A stretch of DNA of 64,000 nucleotides from Anaeromonas frigoriresistens (GCF_016820655.1 NZ_WSFT01000021.1:1-64000); one strand, 5' to 3'; counted from the stretch's first letter, positions 25,762 to 34,948 are shown. Notes: generated by a model from the letters alone, not told the origin. A program made the numbers and translations.

Positions 25762-26432
25762 CTATTTAGCCTTATTTTTAGCTCGCATTGATTCGTTTAT
25801 ATGCACAAGATTGTGTCGAGTAACTGGCATCAATAAAATACCTGCATAATTTCTCTTACCCCAATAATTGATTTGCCAGTTAGAACTTTCTACATCTAAT
25901 ACAGCACCTTCATCTAATACTCGTTGTAATCTTTTTTCATCTATTATTGTTCTTAAATCTGAAGGATTAAGATTTTGTATAATTTTTCTCGTTTTCCTAC
26001 CTACAGCAATTCTATATTTTTTTAATTCTTTAATATTTATATCCTTACTAAATTCTAAAATTCTTCTCGTGACATTGCATTTCCAGTATCACATATGTTT
26101 GACCCTATTTTTTCTAGCCAATTATTTGTACTAATAATTTGTTTTTCATTGGCAATTAATATATTCAAGGTTATATCCTCTATTCTAGTTGAATGCCATA
26201 AACCATAAGCAACTGTGCGTCCTTTATTATTTGTTACTGTTCTGAATGTAGCTTCATCAATCTCTTCCCATAACTCATCTTCTAAAGTAGTCTTGTTTAT
26301 TTGTGACATTTCTGATGAATGAACCATTGCATGTTGTTCTAGACATAAATTAATCGCCTCATCGAAATATTTTGATTTCAATATTTCTCTCAATTTTTTC
26401 TGTTTTGAATTCCATACCTGTTTTTTATTCAT
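25762..26432 (-). pseudogene. DinB-superfamily gene with a frameshift
   Basis: The first frame (26432-26055) gives LCLEQHAMVHSSEMSQ and YGLWHSTRIEDITLNILIA, then stops at SREEF. The other frame continues with EFSKDINIKELKKYRIAVGR through YAGILLMPVTRHNLVHINE to a stop at 25762. One extra base in the GAAGAATTTT tract would restore a single frame of about 223 codons. The three His-bearing helices fit a DinB/YfiT-like metal site. Recent inactivation or a sequencing error; the rest of the gene looks well preserved. Confidence 0.78.
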
Positions 26433-26462
26433 TCAATATCTCTCCTTTTAAGTATAAAAATG

Positions 26463-26476
26463 TCCGATAACAATAT
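26463..26476. repeat. 14-bp inverted repeat, copy 2 (partner 25729-25742)
   Basis: TCCGATAACAATAT, partner of the repeat beyond the other end of the DinB-like pseudogene. It lies between the recombinase remnant and the first gene unit of the array, where an attI-type site would be expected. A GAACC/GGTTC hairpin follows at 26484-26497. Confidence 0.75.
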
Positions 26477-26561
26477 CTTCCCGAACCTGTGGTTCGTATT
26501 TTATTACTAAATATAGGTATTCCCGGACTTTGTTTCGATAATATCTACTTATGTCTGATGT

Positions 26562-26773
26562 TTATCTCCCTTTTTTAAAAAGCCTATCTAATGGACTTTC
26601 TATTTTATTTAAATTCGTTTTAGTTACATGTTTATATATCTCTGTTGTTTTTGAACTTTTATGTCCCAGTAATTCTTGAATATATCCTAAACAGTTCCTC
26701 CTTCCAATAAATGTGTTGCGAAAAAATGTATCAATATATGTACAGAAACTACTTTCTTGATTTGGTTTTTTCA
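26562..26773 (-). pseudogene. C-terminal remnant of a tyrosine recombinase (XerC/IntI-like)
   Basis: Across one frameshift the minus strand reads NQIKKVVSVHILIHFFATHL, then LEGGT, then YIQELLGHKSSKTTEIYKHV, and ends with KIESPLDRLFKKGR. That is box II of a tyrosine recombinase with GHKSS and the catalytic tyrosine in EIYKHV. The catalytic arginine of HxLRH is changed to Ile, a base is lost after GGT, and the N-terminal two thirds are missing. The SPLD ending is common to integron and other XerC-like integrases. It lies at the upstream end of the array, in the same direction as the genes. Confidence 0.82.
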
Positions 26774-26916
26774 CAGTCTTTATCAAAATTATATAATTCA
26801 TCAAAATTTATAATTGTAAATTTGAAAATATTACTCCAATCAATATCGTAATTTAATAGCAGTTCCATAAGCTTAGTCTTATTACTGGGATTACTTAGAA
26901 CAATCCAGCATCTCAT
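26749..26916 (-). CDS. 55-codon ORF beside the recombinase remnant
   Basis: An ATG-to-TAG frame reads MRCWIVLSNPSNKTKLMELL, LNYDIDWSNIFKFTIINFDE and on to KTKSRK. Composition looks protein-like, but there is no convincing ribosome site, and it overlaps the recombinase debris at its end. Probably a fragment of a lost gene. Not recognised. Confidence 0.3.
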   Translation of the reverse strand: MRCWIVLSNPSNKTKLMELLLNYDIDWSNIFKFTIINFDELYNFDKDCEKTKSRK

Positions 26917-26952
26917 TATTAGTTCCAATCTTCTTCTTATTACTCTCTAATT

Positions 26953-27074
26953 TGTTTGAATATTCTATATATAATTCTCCAATTACTAATATAACTCCTG
27001 CTATTTTTTCTTTTTTTTTCAATATTTTTAAATCTAGTACAAAAAAATAAAGAATAGCTTCTCAGCTATTCTTT
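26953..27074 (-). repeat. 122-bp diverged repeat, copy 2 (other copy 18508-18629)
   Basis: Holds the terminator of the ANTAR gene and a downstream A-rich leader with AGGAG and a GGAGAATTATATATAGAATA stretch. The stretch could be the worn start of the recombinase gene (MENYI-like after small corrections), which is inference. It marks the border between core genes and the accessory array. Confidence 0.75.
27049..27074 (-). terminator. Terminator of the ANTAR regulator gene
   Basis: Perfect 11-bp stem AAAGAATAGCT / AGCTATTCTTT with a TCTC loop (read on plus), overlapping the stop codon, followed on the minus strand by a T-run. Confidence 0.9.
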
Positions 27075-27641
27075 ACTATATTTATCAATTATCCTATTTG
27101 CTGTTTCTTCAATCTTTTCGCACCTATCCATACTTTCTCTTCTAATGCTTTTATAGGCTTCTTCTTCTGTTATCTTTTCTTTATCCATTAATATACCCTT
27201 TGCTTTATCAATTATCTTTCTTCCTTCAAGCTTAGATTGGAGTTTACTAACCTTTTTCTCTAGATTTTTGATTTTATTAGCATTCATTAATGCAAACTCA
27301 ACCATTTGATATAGATTATCCTTCATGATTGGATTACTAATATAGGCAAAGACTTTCATTTTTTTTATTTGTTCTAAAAAATTCGAGTTTACATTATTAG
27401 TTATATATATAACTGTGGAAAGATTATCTTCCTCTATTATCCTGCCAACTTGAAAAGCATCCATTCCCCAAAGATTTGTATCTATAATAACTAACTCTGG
27501 ATATATTGTTCTGCACATTCTTATAGCACCAAGCCCATCTGTTGCCTCATATATCTTATAGCCTCTTTTAGTTAATAAATCTTTTATACTTTTTCTAGTA
27601 TATTCTCCACTATCAGCTATTATAATTTTTCCCTTCAACAT
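27066..27641 (-). CDS. ANTAR-domain response regulator
   Basis: 191 aa: receiver domain (about 1-120, phospho-acceptor Asp in ELVIIDTNLWGMDAF), a coiled linker (KNLEKKVSKLQSKLEG), and a C-terminal ANTAR domain (KAKGILMDKEKITEEEAYKS). ANTAR proteins bind paired RNA hairpins and act as antiterminators, often on nitrogen genes. Located 62 bp downstream of glnA on the same strand, and the glnA leader is structured, so glnA is the obvious candidate target. Confidence 0.9.
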   Translation of the reverse strand: MLKGKIIIADSGEYTRKSIKDLLTKRGYKIYEATDGLGAIRMCRTIYPELVIIDTNLWGMDAFQVGRIIEEDNLSTVIYITNNVNSNFLEQIKKMKVFAYISNPIMKDNLYQMVEFALMNANKIKNLEKKVSKLQSKLEGRKIIDKAKGILMDKEKITEEEAYKSIRRESMDRCEKIEETANRIIDKYSKE

Positions 27642-27703
27642 ATAACCACTCCAACATTATACCTTAATATAGATATTATATTGATAAAAGCTAATATTTT
27701 CAA

Positions 27704-29041
27704 TTAGAATTTCATTAGATATCTATCGATCTCCCACTGAGATATATATTTAGAATATTCATTCCACTCATATAATGCAGCATTTATTACTCTTTCAAAT
27801 AAATGATCTCCTAAAGCATCTTTCATAGTCTTATCTTGTGAAAATTCAATTATTGCTTCTTTAAGATTCGTAGGTAATCTATCTATTCCTAAATCCTTCA
27901 GTTCTTTTTCATTCATGTCATATAGATTACTACTCACTTTATTTTTAGGCTCTACTTCATTTTTAATTCCATCAATTCCAGCTTTTAATGTAGTAGCTAG
28001 TGCTAGATATGGATTAGCTGATGGATCAGGACTTCTTAATTCTACTCTAGTAGAATTTCCTTTTTTAGCTGGTACTCTTATCAAAGGACTTCTATTACTC
28101 TCTGCCCATGCTATCATTACAGGAGCTTCATATCCAGGTACTAATCTTTTATAAGAGTTTACAGTAGGGTTAGTTATAGCTGTAAATGCTTTAGCATGTT
28201 TAACCAATCCACCTAAAAAGTGATATGCAGGCTTGGATAGCTGGATCTTATCATTCTCGTCATAGAAAGCATTACTTCCATCTAAATTAGCTAGAGATAT
28301 ATTAAGATGCATTCCTGATCCAGCAATATTATCCTTAGGCTTTGGCATAAATGTAGCATGCAATCCATGTCTTTGAGCTATAATTCTAACTACCATTTTA
28401 AATGTCATTATATTATCTGCTGTAGTAAGAGCATCTGCATATTCAAAGTCAATCTCATGTTGCCCTGGAGCACATTCATGATGGGATGCTTCTATCTCAA
28501 ATCCCATTTTCTTTAACACAGTAATCATAGATTTTCTAGCATTTCCTCCTAGATCAACCGGTGCTAAATCAAAATATCCTGCATTATCATGAGTTTCTAA
28601 AGAAGGTTCCCCTTTTTCATCTGTATTAAACAAGAAAAATTCACATTCAGGTCCAACGTTCATTGTATATCCCATTTCTTTAGCTTCATTTATTATTCTT
28701 TTTAATGTGTTTCTAGGGCAGCCTTCAAAGGGTGTGCCATCAGCATTATAGATATTACAAATAATTCTTGCTTCTTTATACTCACCAGACCATGGAAACA
28801 CTTGAAAAGTTGATAGATCCGGTCTTAAATACATATCAGATTCTTCAATTCTTACAAAACCATCTATAGAAGATCCATCAAACATAATTTCATTATTTAA
28901 AGCCTTACTCAATTGTTCACTAGTAATTGATACATTCTTCATTACTCCCATGATATCTGTAAACTGTAGATGTATAAATTCCACCTCAAGTTCCTTGACT
29001 CTTTGTAATAATTCCTCTTTACTATAATTCTCTTTCAACAT
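27704..29041 (-). CDS. glnA: Type I glutamine synthetase
   Basis: Makes glutamine from glutamate, ammonia and ATP. 445 aa, the size of the shorter GSI-alpha type of Gram-positives without the 25-residue insertion. Seen: MFDGSSIDGFVRIEESDMYL, NVGPECEFFLF, HHECAPGQHEIDF, AGSGMHLNIS, NRSPLIRVPA. AGGAGG precedes the ATG. Regulation likely by the leader and the downstream ANTAR protein. Confidence 0.96.
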   Translation of the reverse strand: MLKENYSKEELLQRVKELEVEFIHLQFTDIMGVMKNVSITSEQLSKALNNEIMFDGSSIDGFVRIEESDMYLRPDLSTFQVFPWSGEYKEARIICNIYNADGTPFEGCPRNTLKRIINEAKEMGYTMNVGPECEFFLFNTDEKGEPSLETHDNAGYFDLAPVDLGGNARKSMITVLKKMGFEIEASHHECAPGQHEIDFEYADALTTADNIMTFKMVVRIIAQRHGLHATFMPKPKDNIAGSGMHLNISLANLDGSNAFYDENDKIQLSKPAYHFLGGLVKHAKAFTAITNPTVNSYKRLVPGYEAPVMIAWAESNRSPLIRVPAKKGNSTRVELRSPDPSANPYLALATTLKAGIDGIKNEVEPKNKVSSNLYDMNEKELKDLGIDRLPTNLKEAIIEFSQDKTMKDALGDHLFERVINAALYEWNEYSKYISQWEIDRYLMKF

Positions 29042-29120
29042 AATCCCTCCTAATTTTCTTATACATTTTTATATCTCTTATGGAACGTTCTAAACACTTT
29101 ACAATAATATTTAATAATTA

Positions 29121-29199
29121 GACAATAAAATAGCGTCCCCAACAAAAGGGATTAATTCCCTTATGTTTTGGACGCCTTTGCCCTGTCAATATTTTATTA
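29121..29199 (-). promoter_or_regulatory. Structured leader of glnA, possible attenuator
   Basis: Reading minus after the promoter: GACAGGGCAAAGGCGTCC, then a hairpin with outer stem GCGTCC / GGACGC (29133-29138, 29170-29175) and inner stem AAGGG / CCCTT (29146-29162), then the U-rich stretch TATTTTATTGT. It looks like an intrinsic terminator well ahead of the start codon. The ANTAR protein encoded downstream may control it. The classic twin six-base loops of ANTAR targets are not obvious. Confidence 0.6.
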
Positions 29200-29206
29200 T
29201 AGACAT

Positions 29207-29235
29207 ATTATATACATAATTATTTAATTATGCAA
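29207..29235 (-). promoter_or_regulatory. Sigma-A promoter of glnA
   Basis: TTGCAT (29235-29230) and TATAAT (29212-29207) with exactly 17 bp between them, about 160 bp ahead of the glnA start. Confidence 0.8.
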
Positions 29236-29296
29236 TACTTTTAAATTAATATCTTAATATTATTATATTTTTTTCAGTAATTTATGTGATTAATTC

Positions 29297-31675
29297 TTAT
29301 ATTCTCTTAGAATTAATACTCCATATTTCCTCAGCGTACTGTCTTATTGTTCTATCACTATTAAATTTGCCAGCATTTGCCATATTAATCCAACACTTTT
29401 TCGCCCATACTAATTTATCTTTATATGCATTACTTACTTCTTCATGGGACTTTCTATAATCATCAAAATCTCTAAATATGAAATAATGATCTGGTTCATG
29501 CCAGCTAGCTCCTTTTAATAATGCATCGTATAGTTCTTCAAACATACCTGTTCCTTCGTCATCAAAAGTACCATCTATTAAAGTATCTACTACTCGTTTT
29601 AATCCTTTTATATTTTCATAGTATTTTTCAGGATCATAACTATTATTCTTTTTCATTTCTTCAATTTCTTCTACTCTAGCTCCAAATATAAAGTTATTAT
29701 CTTCTCCTGCTTCTTCTACTATTTCCACATTAGCTCCATCATATGTTCCTAATGTTGGAGTACCGTTAAGCATGAATTTCATATTTCCAGTTCCTGAAGC
29801 TTCTTTTCCTGCAGTAGATATTTGCTCAGATACATCAGCTGCTGGGAACAGTTTTTCAGCATAAGAAACTCTATAGTTATGAACAAATACAACTTTAATT
29901 TTCTCATTTACTTTAGGATCATTATTTATCAACTTCGCTATTTCATTGATATATTTTATTATTCCCTTTGCTCTAAAGTATCCTGGAGCAGCTTTTGCAC
30001 CAAATATGAATGTTTTTGGAACAAAGTCCATATTAGGATTTTCTTTAATTCTATAATATAAGTCTAAAATATGGAATGCATTTAATAATTGTCTTTTATA
30101 TTCATGAAGCCTTTTAATCTGTATATCAAATATTGAATCTATATTGATATCTATACCTTCTTCTTCCTTTATATATCTTGCTAATTGTTCTTTCTTTTCT
30201 CTCTTAATACCTAAGAATTTATTTAGAATTTCTTCATCATCACTATATTTTTCTAATTCTTTTAGCATACTTAAATCAGTTAGCCAATCTTCTTGTCCTA
30301 GCAGCTCCGCAATAAAATCTGTAAGCTCTTTATTTGCTAATGCAATCCACCTTCTAGGAGTTATACCATTAGTTTTATTTTGGAATCTATTAGGATATAG
30401 TTTATACCAATCATTTAATTCTTGATTTTTTAATATGTCTGTGTGTAACTGAGCTACACCATTAGTAGTATAAGTTCCATGGATAGCTAACCATGCCATA
30501 TGAATCAATTCATTCGATATAATTCTCATTTCTTCTATTTTATCTTCTTTAATATTTTTTGATTTCAATTCTTCAACAAATCTCTCATCTATGAGAGTAA
30601 TAATTTCATATATTCTAGGAAGAACTTTTTTAAACAACGGTACATACCATTTTTCCAATGCTTCTGATAATATAGTATGGTTTGTATATGCAAATGTCTT
30701 CTGAGTTATTTCCCAAGCTTTACTCCAATCTAGCCCTTCACCATCTATAAGTAATCTCATTAATTCTGGAATTGCTACTACAGGATGAGTATCATTTAAC
30801 TGTATTGCATGATACTTTGGAAATTCAGAAAAATCAATGTTTCTTAATTTAAACTCTCTAATTAAATCCTGTAATGAAGCAGAAGCTAATAAATATTGTT
30901 GTTTTAGTCTTAATATTTTACCTTCTTCCTTTGAATCATTTGGGTACAGAACTCTTGTTATATCCTCAGCTCTGTTCTTTTCTTTAACTGATTTATCATA
31001 TTCTTGTTCATTAAATAAAGTAAAATCAAACTCCATAATTGGTTCTGCTTGCCATAACCTTAAGGTATTAACATTGTTTGTTCCATATCCTATTATCGGA
31101 GTATCATAAGGTACAGCTTTAACTTTACTATCACTAAAATCAACTATAACTGTATCTTCTTCTCTTTTAACAGACCAAGGATCACCATGCTTTAACCAGT
31201 TATCTGCCTTTTCCACTTGAAATCCATTTTTAAACTCTTGTTTAAAAATTCCATAATTATATCTTAATCCATATCCTGTCACAGGTAAACTTAATGTAGC
31301 ACTAGAATCCATAAAACATGCTGCTAATCTACCTAACCCTCCATTACCTAAACCTGCATCCTCTTCTAAGTTTTCAATATTGTTTATATCTATTTCTAAC
31401 TCATTCAATACTTCTTTAACATCTTCATATAAACCTAAATTAATTAAATTATTTCCTAAAGCTCTACCCATTAGATACTCAGCAGAAAAGTAATAGGCTT
31501 CTTTTCCTTCTTTATACTTTATATCTGTTTTAATCCAATTATCTGTAATTAAATTCATTATAGCTTTAGAAACTGCATAATATTTTTCATTACTTAATGA
31601 ATTATCAAGACTTTTCCCAAAATGAATTTTTAAGATTTTTAATATGTCTTCCTTAAAATCAACTTTATTAAACAT
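29297..31675 (-). CDS. glgP: Glycogen/maltodextrin phosphorylase
   Basis: Phosphorolyses alpha-1,4-glucans to glucose-1-P with PLP. 792 aa. Seen: EDAGLGNGGLGRLAACFMDS, KRLHEYKRQLLNAFHIL, AAPGYFRAKG, and the PLP lysine segment EASGTGNMKFMLNGTPTLG followed by YDGANVEI. It ends the regulon with MalQ five bases upstream, so the two are translated together. The transport genes suggest maltodextrin as well as glycogen as substrate. Confidence 0.95.
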   Translation of the reverse strand: MFNKVDFKEDILKILKIHFGKSLDNSLSNEKYYAVSKAIMNLITDNWIKTDIKYKEGKEAYYFSAEYLMGRALGNNLINLGLYEDVKEVLNELEIDINNIENLEEDAGLGNGGLGRLAACFMDSSATLSLPVTGYGLRYNYGIFKQEFKNGFQVEKADNWLKHGDPWSVKREEDTVIVDFSDSKVKAVPYDTPIIGYGTNNVNTLRLWQAEPIMEFDFTLFNEQEYDKSVKEKNRAEDITRVLYPNDSKEEGKILRLKQQYLLASASLQDLIREFKLRNIDFSEFPKYHAIQLNDTHPVVAIPELMRLLIDGEGLDWSKAWEITQKTFAYTNHTILSEALEKWYVPLFKKVLPRIYEIITLIDERFVEELKSKNIKEDKIEEMRIISNELIHMAWLAIHGTYTTNGVAQLHTDILKNQELNDWYKLYPNRFQNKTNGITPRRWIALANKELTDFIAELLGQEDWLTDLSMLKELEKYSDDEEILNKFLGIKREKKEQLARYIKEEEGIDINIDSIFDIQIKRLHEYKRQLLNAFHILDLYYRIKENPNMDFVPKTFIFGAKAAPGYFRAKGIIKYINEIAKLINNDPKVNEKIKVVFVHNYRVSYAEKLFPAADVSEQISTAGKEASGTGNMKFMLNGTPTLGTYDGANVEIVEEAGEDNNFIFGARVEEIEEMKKNNSYDPEKYYENIKGLKRVVDTLIDGTFDDEGTGMFEELYDALLKGASWHEPDHYFIFRDFDDYRKSHEEVSNAYKDKLVWAKKCWINMANAGKFNSDRTIRQYAEEIWSINSKRI

Positions 31676-31680
31676 ATTCT

Positions 31681-33156
31681 CTACCTCCCATAAAGCATAG
31701 TCATATCGTATATTCTATTCGCTAAATCATCAGTTAGTTTTTCTTTTTTCACTCTCCATTGCCAGTTACCTCCAAGAGTTGATGGGATATTCATTCTAGC
31801 TTCAGATCCTAATCCTAGAAAATCTTGCATTTGTGCTATGGCTAAATCCCCTACAGAACTCCAAGCACCTCTAATAAATCCCCAGTTATAACCTTCCTCT
31901 TCCGTCAATTTCAAGTAATTAATTGCTAAATTTAAATCGGTCTTATCCACCGTTTCTAACCATCCATTGATAGTATCATTATCATGAGTACCAGTATAAA
32001 CTACACAATTTTTATTATAATTATGAGGTAAATAGTCACTCTCTTCCCTTGGATCAAAAGCAAATTGTAATACTTTCATCCCAGGATAGCCTGAATCTTC
32101 TCTTAGTTGAATTGTATCTTCAGTTAAAAAACCTAAATCCTCTGCAATAATATTAACTTCTCCTATTTCTTTTCTAATTGCATTAAATAATTTCATACCA
32201 GGTCCCTTAACCCATTTACCGTTCTCTGCTGTTTTATCCCCATAGGGTATAGACCAAAAGGATTCAAATCCTCTAAAATGATCAATTCTTATCACATCAT
32301 ATAGTTTTATATTTCCTCCTATCCTTTCAATCCACCAGTCAAATCCCCTTTTCTCTAATACTTCCCAATTATATAAGGGATTTCCCCATAATTGACCTGT
32401 ACTTGAAAAAGCATCTGGAGGACATCCAGCTACTTTAGTAGGAGAATTTCTTTCATCTAATAAAAAGATTTCATTGTTAGCCCATGTATCTGCACTATCA
32501 TTGGCTACATAGATTGGGATGTCTCCTATTATTTTTATTCCCTTTTCATTTGCATAAGTTTTTAAATTTATCCACTGTTGAAAAAACAAGTATTGAAGAA
32601 AATTCCAATATTCAATTTCATATTTTAATTTTTCTTTGTATTTTTTAAGTGCACTTTCCTCTCTTAGTTTTATATCTTCATCCCATTCATGCCACGGTTT
32701 TAACCCAAATTCATTTTTCACAGCCATATATAGAGAATAATCCTCCAACCATTCTTTATTATCCTCTTTGAATTTTAATATCTGCTCTTTATATTTATTT
32801 TTACCATTTTCATAAGCTACTTTTAATACTGGCATTTTGTTTACAAAAATCTTACCATAATCTACTTTATTATCATCACCAAAGTCTATATTTTTGTAAT
32901 CTTCTATTGATAATAATCCATCTTCTGCTAATAAGTCTAAGTCAATAAAATATGGATTTCCTGCGAAAGATGAAAATGACATATAAGGAGAATCTCCATA
33001 GCTAGTAGGTCCTACAGGTAATATTTGCCAATATTTTTGGCCTGATTTCTCTAAAAAATCTACGAAATTATATGCTTCTATTCCAAAAGTTCCTATTCCG
33101 TAGGGACTTGGAATAGATGTAATATGCATGAGTATACCACTGCTTCTTTCTGCCAT
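31681..33156 (-). CDS. malQ: 4-alpha-glucanotransferase (amylomaltase)
   Basis: GH77 enzyme that disproportionates maltodextrins so phosphorylase can act. 491 aa. Seen: SGILMHITSIPSPYGIGTFG, the nucleophile region VIRIDHFRGFESFWSIP, the acid/base IIAEDLGFLTEDT, and YTGTHDNDTINGW. Strong AGGAG start. Directly before glgP. Confidence 0.95.
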   Translation of the reverse strand: MAERSSGILMHITSIPSPYGIGTFGIEAYNFVDFLEKSGQKYWQILPVGPTSYGDSPYMSFSSFAGNPYFIDLDLLAEDGLLSIEDYKNIDFGDDNKVDYGKIFVNKMPVLKVAYENGKNKYKEQILKFKEDNKEWLEDYSLYMAVKNEFGLKPWHEWDEDIKLREESALKKYKEKLKYEIEYWNFLQYLFFQQWINLKTYANEKGIKIIGDIPIYVANDSADTWANNEIFLLDERNSPTKVAGCPPDAFSSTGQLWGNPLYNWEVLEKRGFDWWIERIGGNIKLYDVIRIDHFRGFESFWSIPYGDKTAENGKWVKGPGMKLFNAIRKEIGEVNIIAEDLGFLTEDTIQLREDSGYPGMKVLQFAFDPREESDYLPHNYNKNCVVYTGTHDNDTINGWLETVDKTDLNLAINYLKLTEEEGYNWGFIRGAWSSVGDLAIAQMQDFLGLGSEARMNIPSTLGGNWQWRVKKEKLTDDLANRIYDMTMLYGR

Positions 33157-33234
33157 AATACTTCTCCTCTTTTTTTATAATTTATAATAATCAATTTAAA
33201 GTAATTGATTTGTTTTCAATTTAAACATTATTAA

Positions 33235-34062
33235 CTATTTAATTGATCCATCTGTTATTCCTTTAATAATGTGTTTTTGAGCAAATATATAGAATATTAC
33301 TATTGGTACCATTGATATAACTAATCCAGCTAATGCTAAGTGCCATTTTTTAGAATACTGTCCAAAGAAGTAGAACATTTTTAACGGTATTGTTTGCCAC
33401 TCTGGTCTATTAATAACTAGTTGAGGTAATAGGAAGTCATTCCATATCCACATTACATTTAAAATACTTACAGTCACTGTGATTGGTTTTAATAATGGAA
33501 AAATTATATACCAAAATATCTGGAATGTATTACACCCGTCTATAATTGCTGCTTCTTCCAATTCAACTGGAATATTCTTAATAAATCCATGATACAAAAT
33601 AATTGATAAACTAGACCCCAATCCTAAATACATAAATATCAAACCTAAAGGATTTAAAAATCCTATTCTTCCCATTAAATTCACTAGCGGAAGCATTACT
33701 GCTTGAAAAGGTATAAGCATTGCTACTGCAAATAGAAAAAATAAGAATGCACTTACTTTTGTCTTTGTTCTTACAAGCATCCAAGCTGCCATTGAGGCAA
33801 ATATTATTATAACTAATGTGCTTCCTACTGTGATGAACAATGAATTGAAAAATGACCTTATGAAATCTAATTGTTCAAAGGCTTCTGGATAATTCTCTAA
33901 AGTGAAAAATTCTCCAAAGGGAAGTCCCATTACATTCATAAATATTCCCTTCTGGGTTTTAAATGAATTTGTTAATATTATATATAATGGCAATATGAAT
34001 ATTGCTGCTAATGTTAATCCAAGAGCTGGAGTTATAATTTTTTTCTTTTTTTCCTCTACCAT
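33235..34062 (-). CDS. Carbohydrate ABC transporter permease (MalG-like)
   Basis: 275 aa, six membrane helices, with the EAA loop ELEEAAIIDGCNTFQIFWYI that contacts the ATPase. Its start overlaps the MalF-like stop (TAATG). It forms the membrane pore with the MalF-like protein. No ATPase gene is present in this cluster. A shared MsmX-type ATPase elsewhere is probably used, as in many Firmicutes. Confidence 0.92.
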   Translation of the reverse strand: MVEEKKKKIITPALGLTLAAIFILPLYIILTNSFKTQKGIFMNVMGLPFGEFFTLENYPEAFEQLDFIRSFFNSLFITVGSTLVIIIFASMAAWMLVRTKTKVSAFLFFLFAVAMLIPFQAVMLPLVNLMGRIGFLNPLGLIFMYLGLGSSLSIILYHGFIKNIPVELEEAAIIDGCNTFQIFWYIIFPLLKPITVTVSILNVMWIWNDFLLPQLVINRPEWQTIPLKMFYFFGQYSKKWHLALAGLVISMVPIVIFYIFAQKHIIKGITDGSIK

Positions 34063-34925
34063 TACATTTCAACCTCCCTTTTTTTGCTATAGTATAATTG
34101 GGTAACGGTTATAACTGCTACTGCTAAAAGGAAAACTACAGCTTTTGCTTGAGCTAATCCTAGTTTATTCATTGTGAAGGCTGTTTTATATATATTTAAT
34201 GCTAGCATTTGTGTAGAGTCATAGGGACCTCCCCCAGTTAATGCTAAATTCTGATCAAACAACTTAAAAGAATTTGATAAAGACAAAAATATACCTACAG
34301 TGAAGGCTGGTGCCACTAACGGTAATATAATATGTCGTAATTTTTGTAAGCCATTAGCTCCATCTATCTGGGATGCCTCTATTAAAGAATCTGGAATACT
34401 TTGAATAGCTGCAATATATATGATCATCATATATCCTGACATTTGCCAACTCATCAATATCACTAACCCCCAGAATCCAGTAGCAGTTGTTGATAGCCAC
34501 CCTTCCAGAAAACTCCATCCAAATATAGATCCTAATGAAGCAAAACCTTTAGTAAATATGAATTGCCAAACAAAACCTAAAATAATTCCACCTATAAGAT
34601 TAGGCATAAAGAATATACTTCTTAGAAAATTACTTATTTTCATTTTCTTTGTAACTAATAAAGCTAGTCCGAAGCCAATGATATTTATAGTGAAAACTGA
34701 TACTACTGCAAATGAAGCTGTAAATTTAAATGCATCTCCAAATTTTTCGTCAGAAAAAGCTTTTATATAGTTTTCTATACCTACCCAGTTTGGAGTATTA
34801 GTTATACCATTCCAATCTGTAAATGAGAAGTAAATACCTACTATCATAGGTATAATAACTACCATTAAAAAAGCTAATAGAATAGGCCCGACAAATATAG
34901 GAAACCATTTTTTATAATTATTCAT
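34062..34925 (-). CDS. Carbohydrate ABC transporter permease (MalF-like)
   Basis: 287 aa, about six membrane helices. EAA loop SLIEASQIDGANGLQKLRHI. The long periplasmic loop typical of E. coli MalF is absent, as usual in Gram-positives. AGGAGG start. Follows the binding-protein gene after a hairpin. Confidence 0.92.
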   Translation of the reverse strand: MNNYKKWFPIFVGPILLAFLMVVIIPMIVGIYFSFTDWNGITNTPNWVGIENYIKAFSDEKFGDAFKFTASFAVVSVFTINIIGFGLALLVTKKMKISNFLRSIFFMPNLIGGIILGFVWQFIFTKGFASLGSIFGWSFLEGWLSTTATGFWGLVILMSWQMSGYMMIIYIAAIQSIPDSLIEASQIDGANGLQKLRHIILPLVAPAFTVGIFLSLSNSFKLFDQNLALTGGGPYDSTQMLALNIYKTAFTMNKLGLAQAKAVVFLLAVAVITVTQLYYSKKREVEM

Positions 34926-34948
34926 TATGGACCTCCTTTATAGAAAAT

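Noticed and set aside
13774-26916. Genomic island of phage origin
   Set aside because: No phage structural, replication or lysis genes; only one recombinase relic and single-gene metabolic or modifying units.
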